This document shows, in pieces, positions 40,883 to 50,705 of a stretch of 64,000 bases of DNA. The stretch comes from Mantamonas sphyraenae (taxonomy: Eukaryota; CRuMs; Mantamonadidae), in NCBI GenBank assembly GCA_026936335.1, contig JAPMXV010000057.1, forward strand, positions 62,001-126,000, in the 5' to 3' direction. The notes below the pieces were generated by a model. The model was not told the origin of the DNA, made no database searches, and saw nothing but the letters and a program-made list of their open reading frames with translations. The first letter of the stretch is position 1. Each line of letters begins with the position of its first letter. A program made the position numbers and the translations under genes.

Positions 40883-42395
40883 ATGAGCACGGGAGGCATC
40901 TTTGGAGGTGACGACGACACAGATGTGATCAAGCTGGGCATTCTGGGACAAACGTCGGTGGGCAAGACGTCCATCTGTGTGCAGTACACCACACGGCAGT
41001 TTGAGACGCGGCACCTGAGCACCAACCTGCAGCAGGAGTACTTTTGCAGGGCTCAGTTTGACGAGGTGGGTTGCAGCTGTCCAATGCACACACATCACAG
41101 GCACTGCATACCAGCACGCAACACATGGGTGTGGTGCTGGTGATGCATACAAACCGCCTTGGATGCCCAACAGGGCGTTTTCCGCAGGGGTGGAGGGTCA
41201 GGGAAATGCCTGTGGGGGCTGCACGAGAACAACAACGGGCGAGGATGGGCTCACACGGGAGGCAAACACACACATACACACACACAACAGGGGCCTCTGA
41301 AGGGAAGGGACATCCTGGTGGAGATTGTGGACAACGCAGGACTGGACACAGCGGACATGGTGACGCAGAAGATGGGCGAGCTGGTGTTTGAGGTGGACGA
41401 ACGCGAAAGCCGCAACAAGAACAAGAAGAAGGAGAAGAAGCCCGAGTTTAGTCGCAAGGAGATCGAAGACGCCAAAGAGTATCTGTTGAAGGAACGGGCG
41501 GGGATAGAGGAGGAGAGCACAGAGGAGGGCACGGAGGCAAAGGAGGAATCCATGTTCTCCTCCTGGTTTGGTGGCGACGCAGAGGAGGAGGAGGACGACC
41601 AGGTGCGTCTGGACAGTGGTCTCAACGGACCCAAGGAACGAAGTCTGCGTAGCATTGCCGAGGGTGAGTGAGAGGGCCGGGTGTGGGGTGTGGGGGATGG
41701 GGGGAAGAGAGAGGGGGGATGAGGGACACCACGCACACCGTCCCTGTCGCACACTGGCACACACACACACACTGACACACACACACACACACATGCAGCT
41801 GAGTTGCGAAAGGAAGAGGCGGTGGAGGATGAAGACGTGTCGCATCTGCCTGCAGAGAGCACAGTGGATGTTCTGGTGAACGAGGAGAACATGACCACAG
41901 GCTACTCGGGCTTCATGGTTGTGTACGACTTTGGCAACAAGCATTCATACGAAATGGCCAAGAAGATCATCAATGCCATCAACACAAAGTGCGTGCTGGC
42001 GTGTGGGAGATGGAGGGAGGGTTTGGGGGGGGGCGGAAGAGAACTCAAACCAATGGCAACTCACACAAACACCACCCCACCACCACCACCACCACCACCC
42101 CACACCCTACAGGATGCAATACACAGATGACGCAGAAAAGGGCTGGCGCCCCAAGGTGGGCATTCTGCTGGTGGGCAACAAGCAGGAGCTGCGATCGGGT
42201 GAACGCGAGGTGGACCGCACGCCAGAGGGCTTTGCCAACAAGTTTGCACACGTGGAACACTTCACCTGTTCTGCAAAGATGAACAAGAACATTACGGCGG
42301 CATTCACTCGACTCATCGAACTCAGCGACGAACTCACAAACAACTGGGCCCCGTCGGGTCCCCAGGAAGACGACGAGGGCTGTGTGGTGCAATAA
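40883..42395 (+). CDS. Atypical Ras-like small GTPase with a large insertion and a CaaX end, 4 exons
   Basis: Exons 40883-41065, 41291-41663, 41799-41988 and 42113-42395 give 342 residues, against about 190 for a normal Ras. G1 is GQTSVGKTS, G3 is DNAGLD, G4 is NKQE and G5 is CSAK; the last residues are CVVQ, a likely prenylation box. Between the end of switch II and the strand GYSGFMVVYDF about 115 charged residues are inserted. Several key positions differ from Ras: those matching Gly12 and Gly13 are Thr and Ser, the one matching Gln61 is Leu, and the Asp of NKxD is Glu. Slow GTP hydrolysis and altered nucleotide specificity would be expected. The shared promoter with SPEF1 hints at a flagellar role. 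Subfamily unknown. The stop codon overlaps AATAAA at 42391. Confidence 0.88.
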
Positions 42396-42396
42396 A
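42391..42396 (+). promoter_or_regulatory. AATAAA poly(A) signal overlapping the stop codon
   Basis: AATAAA includes the TAA stop of the GTPase gene. Just after it, at about 42399-42413, lies a small dyad, CTGTTT-GCA-AAACAG. Confidence 0.6.
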
Positions 42397-42592
42397 ATTC
42401 CTGTTTGCAAAACAGCGCGCGTTCAAGCGATGATCACGTCAGACCCACGGCATCATGTCCACCCCCAATTGCAACAATGTTCGTTCACCCACAGTGTGTT
42501 CTTGTGTGAGTAGCTCGTCTTGCGCGTGGGAGGGGGTTGCAAACTCACATACGAATGTTTCCGGACAAATCTGCTTAGTGCCGGATTGAATT

Positions 42593-42641
42593 GTGTGACG
42601 AGTCCCTTGACACACACGAATGCGCAGGGACTCCGTCACAC
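42593..42641 (-). ncRNA. Strong hairpin directly 3' of the Fanzor-like ORF (candidate guide-RNA scaffold)
   Basis: GTGTGAC plus GAGTCCCT at 42593-42607 pairs with AGGGACTC, one bulged C, and GTCACAC at 42626-42641. The stem is 15 bp with an 18-nt loop. It begins 6 bases after the stop codon of the Fanzor-like gene on the same strand. In TnpB and Fanzor loci the guide RNA is made from exactly this 3' region. A terminator or an element-end structure are alternatives. The structure is seen; the role is inference. Confidence 0.45.
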
Positions 42642-42647
42642 ACACGC

Positions 42648-45600
42648 TCACGTACATGGCTGCAAGTGGGCCGGCCGTGCGCCGATGAGCGAATAGAGCA
42701 GACCAACAGTGCCAATCTGCAAGGCCCCATTCACATCACGATCAACACAACGTCGACGGTATTCGGTGGTTGGGTTGATTGCGCTGATGAGCGATAAGCT
42801 GGCGCCAATGGCTGTGGTTCGGGTTCCAAGGGAGCGAGACCGGTCGCACTCACAGCGTTTGAGGCGGCCGTGCGGGCTGTTGGAGCCCAAGTCTGGCGCA
42901 TACGTCGTTTCAGCACCACACACATGGTGAGTCTTGGAGGTGTTGTACTCATTCACCCGAACCACCATTGAGGATCTGGAGATGAACTCGATGGCTGATT
43001 TGAACCCACCCGAGGATCCAGTCCATGTCACACTGCCCACAATGTACAATACTGTTCGTGCAGCTTGTTCTTTGCGAGGTTTTGCCACGTTTGCCATCAT
43101 CTGCTGCGTCTGTGCGTGTTTGCCGGTGCGATGCACCTTGGCCACGGCTCCCGTCGGGTCTGCACCGCCCGCAGCATGACGCTCTACACTGTGTGCATGG
43201 TCGTCAATCTTTCTTGCGTGGTGTGGGAGCGTTGGCACTTTCCACCATCGCCCAATCGTTTCGGAGCCATGTTGGACGTCGTTTGCCAGCTCGACGCACA
43301 CAACGTTGGTGGCGTACGAGCCGGGGTCGATGAAGCACAGGCGCAGCCTGCGCAGAAGAGCGAGTGTCTCGCTGTACTGTGGTGGGGAAGTCGGATGGCG
43401 CAGCCGTTGAGAGTGGAGGTCACCTCGGCACAGCTCCCCGTAACTGCTCAATCCAATGCCACTCTTCACAATGGAACTGATGAGTCGCTCACCCAGTATG
43501 TCCTGAACTCGTCTTCTTCCAAACAGGCGACAAAGCCGGCAAATAGCGATCAGTTTGTCCCGTGGTTCTTCACTCTGCAGCGACTTCAGGAGCGGTTGTG
43601 CGTATGCCAGAGAGCGATGATGAGGCGATAGAAGCTCCAGCAAAGAGAAAGTGGCCTCCTGCCGCTGGGTTCCACGCGGCCACGTGGTGCGCAGAGTGGC
43701 AAGCGTTGACGGCACGTTCCAGGTTTGGCACTTCAGGATCTTGCCACACACGACGAGGGTGCCCGTCATGCGAGCCAGTGTGCGCAGAGACAGGTTGGCG
43801 ACGCGAGGGCATGCCAACATTGCCAGTGCCGGTGACCTCGCCTGCCGTGCATTCCGTAGTTGTTCGTCGGTGATTTCGTCGCCCAACAGAGTGTGCTTCG
43901 CGTACGCTTGCAGGTGACTCTGAACGCGTACGTGCTCCTCCGTATCCCCGCCCCATGCCCAGTCGTGCACTTGTGTGTTGACATACTCAATTTCGTCGCC
44001 ACGATCGATGTGCAGGCTGGGAGGAAGTTGCAGCAAGCCCATGCTGAACATCATCTTCAACGTGGTGGGAGTGAGACAAACATCGGGTGACAGGCTGCGG
44101 GGCTTTTGAGGCACGCCCACACCACGTCCAGAGACATGTGCTGCAGCAAGCGCGACCCAATCCGCGGATGTGGGTTCTCCGCTCTCTCGGCCGAAAAAGA
44201 CGTCTGCGTTGCACATCCCAGCCGCATCCAAGGCTTCAAGCAGGTCGTCGGTTGCCTCCTTGTACACTGTGTCGTCGTCACCGTGTTTCTTCGGTCCAAA
44301 GGCGACGTTGAGGGCGGCGAGGCGGGCAGCAACGGCGACCGGGCCCTCGTCCAGTTTCTCGGCGATCGCCTCCACTGCTGTGTCACGTGGTAGTGCGTCG
44401 AAGTGGGGCTGCAGCTTCGCCAGAGTGTTGGCCAGCTGGAACCTCGTCAACAATCCTTTCCACTCTCCGTGCAGTTTCTTCGAGCTCTCCTCCAGTGGAT
44501 CTGTTGTCGCCGTCCACAGCGTCCTCCACATGTTTCGATTGTTGCGAGCTGGCAGGAGGTCCAGATCATCCAGATCCAGGAGCACCGTAGCGTGATCATG
44601 CTCAGACAGGTCTGCCACGAGGTGGATGTGGTTGAAGACCAGCTCGTCCTGGAACCAAGTGTTGCCACTGCGGTCCCCACTCAGTACGACGAAGCGTTGT
44701 TGGTCTTCTGCATCGCGTACGAGGTTCCTCAGAGACCGCAGCCACGACAGAAGCTGTTTCTGCGAGTGAAAGAAGGCAGTATCGGCCGGCGAAGGGCCAC
44801 TGAACCTGCTGTTGCTGCTGCTGCTGCTGCTGCTGGCAACAACATCATATCCGTCTTCCTCCATCTCGTCCTCTTCGTCGTCCTCTTCGTAGTCCTCGCT
44901 GGAGCAGCTGCCGGAGTCAGAGGAGTCTGATTCGGAAAAATCATCACTGCACATTCCCTCGTCCTCATGCTCTGTGGCGACACGCTGCCGCTTGTCCATC
45001 GACGACGTAGTCTGTATGCTCCGACGGCGCTTCTTGTTGTCTTGAAGCGTGTCTTCCTCGTCGCTCCACTCGTGGTCCTGTTGATCAGCAGCATCAACAT
45101 GTCCGCGAGGCCCACCAGCACTGCTGTGTGAGCGGAGGCTCATGCCGTGGTGTTCTTCCTGGGATAGAGCTCCAATGCTGTCGATCGCACACACCAAGGT
45201 CGCGGTGGCAGCCCGTTCGAGACCTGCCACGGCCTGGCCGACTTGGAACATGGCATGTTCGCTGGCTTTGTCACCTGCGTGTGGACCAGCGAGTGTGACA
45301 GTGTGCTTGCGGTCATTTTTAAACACACCGTACGCAGTCGTCTTGGCGGTAGGTCCCAGCGTGTGCTCCACAAGCTCCTTGGTGGCCCGCTCCACGTCGT
45401 GCTGCGCCAGCGGCGTGATTTCAGCCAACGTAGCTGTCACCTTGGTGGCCTTCTTCTCCAGTTTCTTCTCGTAGTCCCGGGCGTGCTTGTCACGTTGCTG
45501 CTTTTCTTTGCTCTGGGCCTCCCTCTCCTTCTCCGTTGAGACATACTTGCGCCGAACCATCGTGTCGTGCAGCGACTCCGCCACTGAGCATGCCACCCCG

Positions 45601-47947
45601 CGGACAAAGCAGTCTGCACCCAGCCTGACAAAGGTACACAGGTAGAGCGAACCCACATCCGCCTGGTCTGTGTGCACCTCGACACGCACGTGCTCCTTCA
45701 CCGCGCGCAGCAGCGATGAGCACTCGATCTCGCGCAACACCAAGGCGGCAGTGCGGATGTCGTCAGGGTGCCCAAGCAGTACTTGGGACGCGCTGTCCTG
45801 TGCATCTTCCGTGCCCGTGCCAAATACCATCGTGTCCGCTTGGCTGATGAACGGGTCACGCTGCGCATCTTGAACAATTTGCGCATCTTCGTCGACACTG
45901 GATGTGGCGCTGGATGTGGCGCTGGAGCTGGCGCTGTCCTCTGTGTCCATAGCATCGGTGTGGTCCTTGCTGTCGTTCTCGGCGTCTGTGAACGCCTGGT
46001 AGAGTGGATGTTCCGTGGCTGATTCCAGATCATGGATCTTGACGTTGATTTTCTCTCGTGCATTGCGTTTGCCTTTGCCTTTGCCCTTGCTCTTGCCTTT
46101 GCCTTTGCCCTTGCTCTTGCCTTTGCCCTTGCCTTTGCCCTTGCTCTTGCTCTTGCTCTTGCGTTTTCGGCCCGGTTGCGTAAGTGTGATTGTTTCGAGC
46201 ACCTCACCGCTGGCCAGACCTCCATCGTGGAACAGTACGTGTGCTCCCGCCTCGACCTCGTCGTTGCGAACGATGTATGCTTGCGCCGTGCCGTCGACGG
46301 CCACGTACAGCGTGTATCCGACAGTCGCCGTGGACACCCTGGTGCACAGCTGCTGCAGCTCCTCCAGCCCGATGGTGGCGCCAAAGCACACGCGGTCATG
46401 GATCAGACTCTCCAGCGTCCTGCTGGGCATGCCCATACTGTTCACGGCCGTCCACAATCCATCCAAGTCATCGGCGAGCGAGCTTTCCTCAGGATCGCCG
46501 ATCTCCTCCAAATTCTCCAAACCGCTCTGCTGGCGCGCCAGCTCATAACGAGTACCGTAAAGCTGCCAGTCTTCATCAGATGCGTCAGCCACGTGCTCGT
46601 CAAGCCAGGTGAACGTTCCGGGGTTCCGTGTTGATGCCAAGCGGACGAAAAATTCCTTCGGGTTGTTGCCACACGCTTGCCCGGAGAGATCCATGTCGCT
46701 CGAGACTGCCGCGTGCGCAAGCGGCAGTGGAAGCCGCAGATAGGTGGTGGATATGTCGCCACGGCCAGCGAGAACGGCCGCGGCGGCGGTTGTGTGCCGG
46801 ATTTCGGGATCCACAGATGTGACGATTGCGTTCACTGGGTCGACGATGTGCAGTGTGCTCTCCACAAGCGGAGCACAGAAGTAAAAGTCAGAGTCTTGGG
46901 CAATCACGACGAACGCATCCACCTGCTGCTTGTCGATGTTCGTGGCAAAGGTCTCCGTGATGGTTGCATCAGCACTCGTACCTTTGTGTCCGATCACCGT
47001 GACCCGCTTGTCCTTGGCGAAGTGTCTGGCCACAACCCCGTGAAGCACGGTGTATGCCTCGTCCTTGGATCTGGGGCGCTGTTGGGAAGTGTGAGTCAGT
47101 GCCATGCAGCTGGTGAACTCGTCGGATGCACGCCGTGAGAGGGTTTTTTTTGCGTGCCCCTCCAGGAAACCAACCTCCTTCGCCCCGGCGAGTGTGGCGT
47201 TTACCATGGACTTGACGTTGTACAGCAGATGTGACGCTTGTTTTGGGTCCGCACTATTGAACAGCGCGCCGTGACGATCAATGTGTAGCGAGAAGACGCA
47301 GCGTTCCACGATGGAGCCGATGGTATCCACAAGCGCACGCAGACGGAGGGCCAGCGACTCGCACTTTTGCTCAAAGTCAGTGTCACTCGCTTGCTTGCCT
47401 GTACTGAACAGTCTGTACTTGTAGTCTGTGTTGTGTACCGAGTCAGGAGGGACGAGAGGGCAAGGATTTTGCGGGGCATCCAGCATGTGTGTCAATCACA
47501 GAGGCCGCGGCAGTAGCTTACAGAGATAACCAACGTCAACAGCCACATGCAAAGGACACTCGTCGTGCTTCTGGTTGGCAGCAGTCTGTACGTAAACCTG
47601 CCACACATGCTCCACACACATGGCAACGCGTTTGTCCACGTCCAAATCCTCGGCTTCTTCCTGTGCCTTCCAGACACTGCTCTGTCGCATGACGTGATTG
47701 CGCAGGGGGACCTTGCCTTGGATGTGCCTCTTGCGTAGGTAACTTCGCTCCCATTCCTCTCCGATGTCGGCTTTCTCGGGGTCAAGGATGGTGACGTCGA
47801 TCACGGCAAAGACACTATTGAAAATGTGCGCGGTGTCGTCCAGCAGAGTGGCACTGGCCACATGTGGCTTGTGGAGCAAAGAGCGAACAGCAGACTGGCC
47901 CATGTCCCTTTGTGCCTTGCTCAGAGGAGAGCCAGCAGTGATGCCGC

Positions 47948-47994
<47 letters not shown>

Positions 47995-47996
47995 AT
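42648..47996 (-). CDS. Fanzor-like (eukaryotic TnpB relative) RuvC nuclease, very large, 2 exons
   Basis: Exons 47996-47522 and 47425-42648 (donor GTAAGC, acceptor CAG) give about 1,750 residues with no internal stop. The last about 230 residues carry a TnpB/Fanzor RuvC layout: FIDPG (Asp1525), then YIVGSVTW where canonical TnpB would have its second-motif Glu, then VNEYNTSKTHHVCG (Glu1651 followed by an HxxC zinc half-site), CECD, and RRRCVDRDVNGA (Asp1722). Gly at the usual Glu site and a Glu in the EY.TSK motif match the rearranged active site reported for Fanzors. The about 1,500-residue N-terminal part has acidic and Ser-rich blocks and a Lys/Gly/Ser repeat (46061-46173) that could serve nuclear import; I recognise no domain there. 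The start is uncertain because frames change around an AGC repeat near 47950-47993. Confidence 0.72.
46061..46173. repeat. Hexanucleotide repeat coding a Lys-Gly/Lys-Ser tract in the Fanzor-like gene
   Basis: Roughly eighteen imperfect six-base units (TTGCCC, TTGCCT, TTGCTC) code alternating K-G and K-S on the minus strand. The unit is nearly the same as that of the PELP1-like gene at 7981-8030. Confidence 0.9.
47950..47993. repeat. AGC/GCT trinucleotide repeat at the Fanzor-like N terminus
   Basis: About 15 GCT units (AGC on the minus strand) follow the chosen ATG directly. In this frame they code Ser; a second frame coding Gln is also open further upstream, so the true N terminus is unresolved. 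Confidence 0.85.
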
Positions 47997-48083
47997 TGTT
48001 CTTGACCAGCGTGCGCAAACAGACATAGCCGAGCACATGCACGAGGTGTATGTTGCAGATACGAGCATCTGACTGCAACGCAA

Positions 48084-48833
48084 CGTCCACCCGGGTGTGC
48101 GTGCCCCTGGTGCCTTTTTTGCAGAGTCTCACCAGCATGCCAATTTCGTGGCGCAATCAGCCGATGTTCTCCTCACCAGCTACGCATGTGCCACTGTGAA
48201 GACAGGTTGGCGATGCTGGACATAGCCACACTTTCCTGTGGTGCTGCGGAGGATGTGCGCCAAAAGGCTGCATGGGCCGCACCCATTCCTCACACTCGTC
48301 CACTCGTCCAGGGTCACAACGAACGACTTGCCTGAAACAGCAAGGCACAACGCCTGCCGTAGTCTGTGTCCCATCAGGTGCTTCCAATGTGTCGACGAAT
48401 TGGCCAAGCAAGGGTCGCCTTGCTCTGTGCCCATGCAATCACGTGCAAGATGACGCTGCACGACAACCGGCTCGGTGAATCCATGTCGTATGCGCAGTAG
48501 GTGCACGCCGAATGGGCCACGGAGGCTACAACCTGGCCTAGGACGCCCGACGCTTGGCCGTTTGGGCACTGCCTCAACCTACTCCGCAGACCCAACACAC
48601 TGAAGAAGCGAAAATCCTTGACAACCTCATCATCGCGTCTGTTCATTCGTAACACTCCTTTCAAGTGCACATCTCTGCACGTGTTCCAACGCCCCACCCC
48701 CCGCCGTTCTCAACCGAAGTACAACGAATCTCGAATCTCAATCTCACTTTGCACGCGGAGTTTGCTGGCGGCGGAGCACCCCTCTGCAATCATGGGCCCA
48801 CTAAGACCTCACTCAAGGTGAGTACGGATTTTT
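48084..48833. other. Stretch between the Fanzor-like gene and the transposase
   Basis: About 750 bases without an intact gene. On the minus strand it holds short overlapping open frames, one of which resembles a Fanzor C terminus (48180-48569), and another at about 47815-48156 that leads in a different frame into the AGC repeat of the Fanzor-like gene. I found no terminal inverted repeat here by eye. Confidence 0.5.
48180..48569 (-). pseudogene. Possible decayed fragment of a second Fanzor C-terminal domain
   Basis: The open stretch contains GTEQGDPCL, HLMGHRLRQAL and then KSFVVTLDEWTSVRNGCG. The order, a Gly-Asp turn, a helical segment, a hydrophobic strand ending in a Glu, a Thr-Ser pair and a Cys-Gly, follows the RuvC-II to zinc-finger stretch of Fanzors, as in VVRVNEYNTSKTHHVCG of the adjacent intact gene. 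No FIDPG-like or DRDVN-like motif is joined to it in the same frame, and the frame ends soon after. It may therefore be a frameshifted remnant of a related element, or a chance likeness. It lies about 180 bases upstream of the chosen start of the intact gene and about 265 bases from the transposase stop. Confidence 0.35.
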
Positions 48834-49973
48834 CTAACACCCCATGCAGAGTGTGCTGCAGCCAGTCCACCGAAGATCATCACATCCTGTACCCACAGTT
48901 GCGTCCCACGCTCGCACATCGCGATTCGTAGTCATTCGCAGACAGTGCTCGATGGCAAATGGTGTGCACACGTCGACTCGTGCGTAATGCCGCCTGAGCA
49001 TGGCCTTGAGCTTGCTGAACATAAATTCGATTGGATTCAAATGTGGGCTGTACGCGGGCAAGAACTCGACACGCACGCCAAACAATGCACACAGTGTAAG
49101 TACTTCACTTCCCTTGTGGATGCTACAGTTGTCCATCACCAGCATGCGCATGCCCTGTGCTTGCATCCGTGGAAGCAGTTTGAAGCGCAGAAAGTGCACA
49201 AAGTCACGACGTGAGTACGATCCGGTGAGCATGTCGAATGCCACAATGCCATTTCGAGCCCTTGCATTGATAGCTGCCAACAGAGAGATCCGTGACTGGC
49301 GTGCTTGCAAGGCGTGGACAACGGCGTCACAGCCGGCCCGTGCTCGGCCGTACCGTCTCCAGCAAGTGCGATTCTGCACTGCGCTCTCGTCCAGAAACAC
49401 AATGTTGGCCATTGTCATGTCGATGTCGTGCCGCATCAGTCGCTCAAACTCCTGGCGTCGACGACGCACGTGTGCAAGGCTGCGCTCGCGTGGGACAACT
49501 GCACACTGCTTGCGCGTCCATTTCATGCGCTTGAGGGCACGAAAGATGGTTGAAAGAGATGCATGCACATGGCGCTGTTGGAACAGACGGCTCTGCAGCT
49601 CATCGAGGAACAGAGTGCAGTCCACGCGAAGCTCATCCTTCAGGAATGCATCATCAGCTGCTGCAAGCAGTCTTGGACGCCCTCCAGATCTGGGCAAAGG
49701 TGCCACGTGGTTCAGCCGCTGCAGCTGCTTGACATACTTGCGTACCGTGCTGGCTGCAACTTTCCAAATTCGAGCCGTTGCTGCAGCGGAGCGTCCGCTC
49801 TGAATGTGGTCGTCCACCATACGTTGACGCAGTTCCAGTGGAAAGGGATGACCAGGTGTGAACACCCCACCAAGTGAATTCACTTTGGTTTGAACCGGCA
49901 TTGTCGTTGTGCAATCGTTTGATTTTCTCGTCGAGCGGAGACGTGTGGAAACACCAAGAACAAAGAAAAGCAT
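48834..49973 (-). mobile_element. Tc1/IS630-superfamily transposase, DD34E, single exon
   Basis: The frame codes 379 residues from the ATG at 49973, or 355 from the ATG at 49901. The N terminus has a paired-like helix-turn-helix pair: ELRQRMVDDHIQSGRSAAATA, IWKVAASTVRKYVKQL, then a GRPR hinge (RSGGRPRLL), as in Tc1 and mariner enzymes. The catalytic DDE core follows: IVFLDESAV (first Asp), MLVMDNCSIHK (second Asp) and YSPHLNPIEFMFSKLK (Glu), with 34 residues between the second Asp and Glu. The frame is intact, so recent activity is possible. I could not find matching terminal inverted repeats by eye; direct repeats lie just upstream at 50003-50037. It is transcribed in the same direction as the adjacent Fanzor-like gene. 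Confidence 0.93.
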
Positions 49974-50386
49974 GGGTGTGTGGACAGTGAACGTAGCTTG
50001 TTATATCATGGTGTCCCGTGTTTATGTCATGGTGTCCATCACCGTCCAGGGTGGACCACCTCTACGCGTGCCAAATCGGAGAGAGCAAAGCTGATTGAAG
50101 AAGATATCGCCATGTGGAACATGCACAGTATGGAATACGACCAAAAAATTGCATTTGAGCTGGAATTAAACGAGCTGGGGTGCATACCAGGGCGTTGCAC
50201 GAAAGAGTCGCTCAATTGAAAACGCCTGAACCAGACCCACTCAGCATGTGTACGAAATCAGTTCCATTTGCAAACGAGCCATGGGTAGGTGTTGTTGTCC
50301 CATGTGTTTTGGTGTGTGATGTTGGGAAGAGGGCGGGTCGCGGTTGATCACCGTCACGCGTGGTTCTTCCAGGCTTCGTGAACAGG
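49974..50386. other. Gene-poor stretch upstream of the transposase
   Basis: It holds the direct repeats at 50003-50037, a small dyad GTCCA-GGG-TGGAC around 50045-50057, and an AT-richer segment at 50090-50240 unlike the rest of the window. Only short open frames without recognisable products occur. Confidence 0.5.
50003..50037. repeat. Tandem direct repeat near the transposase 5' end
   Basis: TATATCATGGTGTCC and TATGTCATGGTGTCC (14 of 15 matching) stand 21 bases apart. Repeated transposase-binding sites of this kind occur near the ends of some Tc1-type elements. No counterpart was found at the other side. Confidence 0.5.
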
Positions 50387-50632
50387 TCAGCTGCTCCAAA
50401 AGTCCAGGCGCCCTGTCTTGCTGTAGTGGTTGTAGACCATCCAACACAGCCAGGTGATGGCCAGCAACAACTGCAACCGCTTCATGGAGGCTTTGCGCTC
50501 GGCGACGGAACGAGCAAACTCCCGCCTCTGCAGGCGCTCCAACTCCTCCGGGGTCGGGGGGGCATCCTTCTGTACATTCTCGTTGGTGTTGGTGGACGCT
50601 TTGTTGCCTCTGCGTCGCCCTTGTTTGGCCAT
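50387..50632 (-). CDS. Small single-pass membrane protein, unknown
   Basis: The frame encodes 81 residues from the ATG at 50632. A basic N terminus (MAKQGRRRGNK) is followed by a helical stretch with TPEELERLQRREFARSVAER and one hydrophobic span, LLLAITWLCWMVY, near residues 54-66, then a short tail ending in FWSS. It could be a tail-anchored or small ER/mitochondrial membrane protein. I recognise no family. Start codons of this gene and of the divergent plus-strand gene are 73 bases apart. Size is small, but the charge pattern and single clean span make a real gene likely. Confidence 0.5.
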   Translation of the reverse strand: MAKQGRRRGNKASTNTNENVQKDAPPTPEELERLQRREFARSVAERKASMKRLQLLLAITWLCWMVYNHYSKTGRLDFWSS

Positions 50633-50705
50633 GGATGCGTGTGTTGGGCTGCGCACCTGAGCGCACAGGAGCTACGCGCACCCGCATCCATCTCGATGAG
50701 GCTGC

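Noticed and set aside
42648-49973. Bacterial contamination carrying IS605/IS630 genes
   Set aside because: The Fanzor-like gene has an intron by phase and motif, uses the same hexamer and AGC repeats as host genes, and is flanked by spliced eukaryotic genes.
48640-50240. Terminal inverted repeats of the Tc1-type element
   Set aside because: I compared both flanks of the transposase by eye and found no convincing inverted match, so none is annotated.
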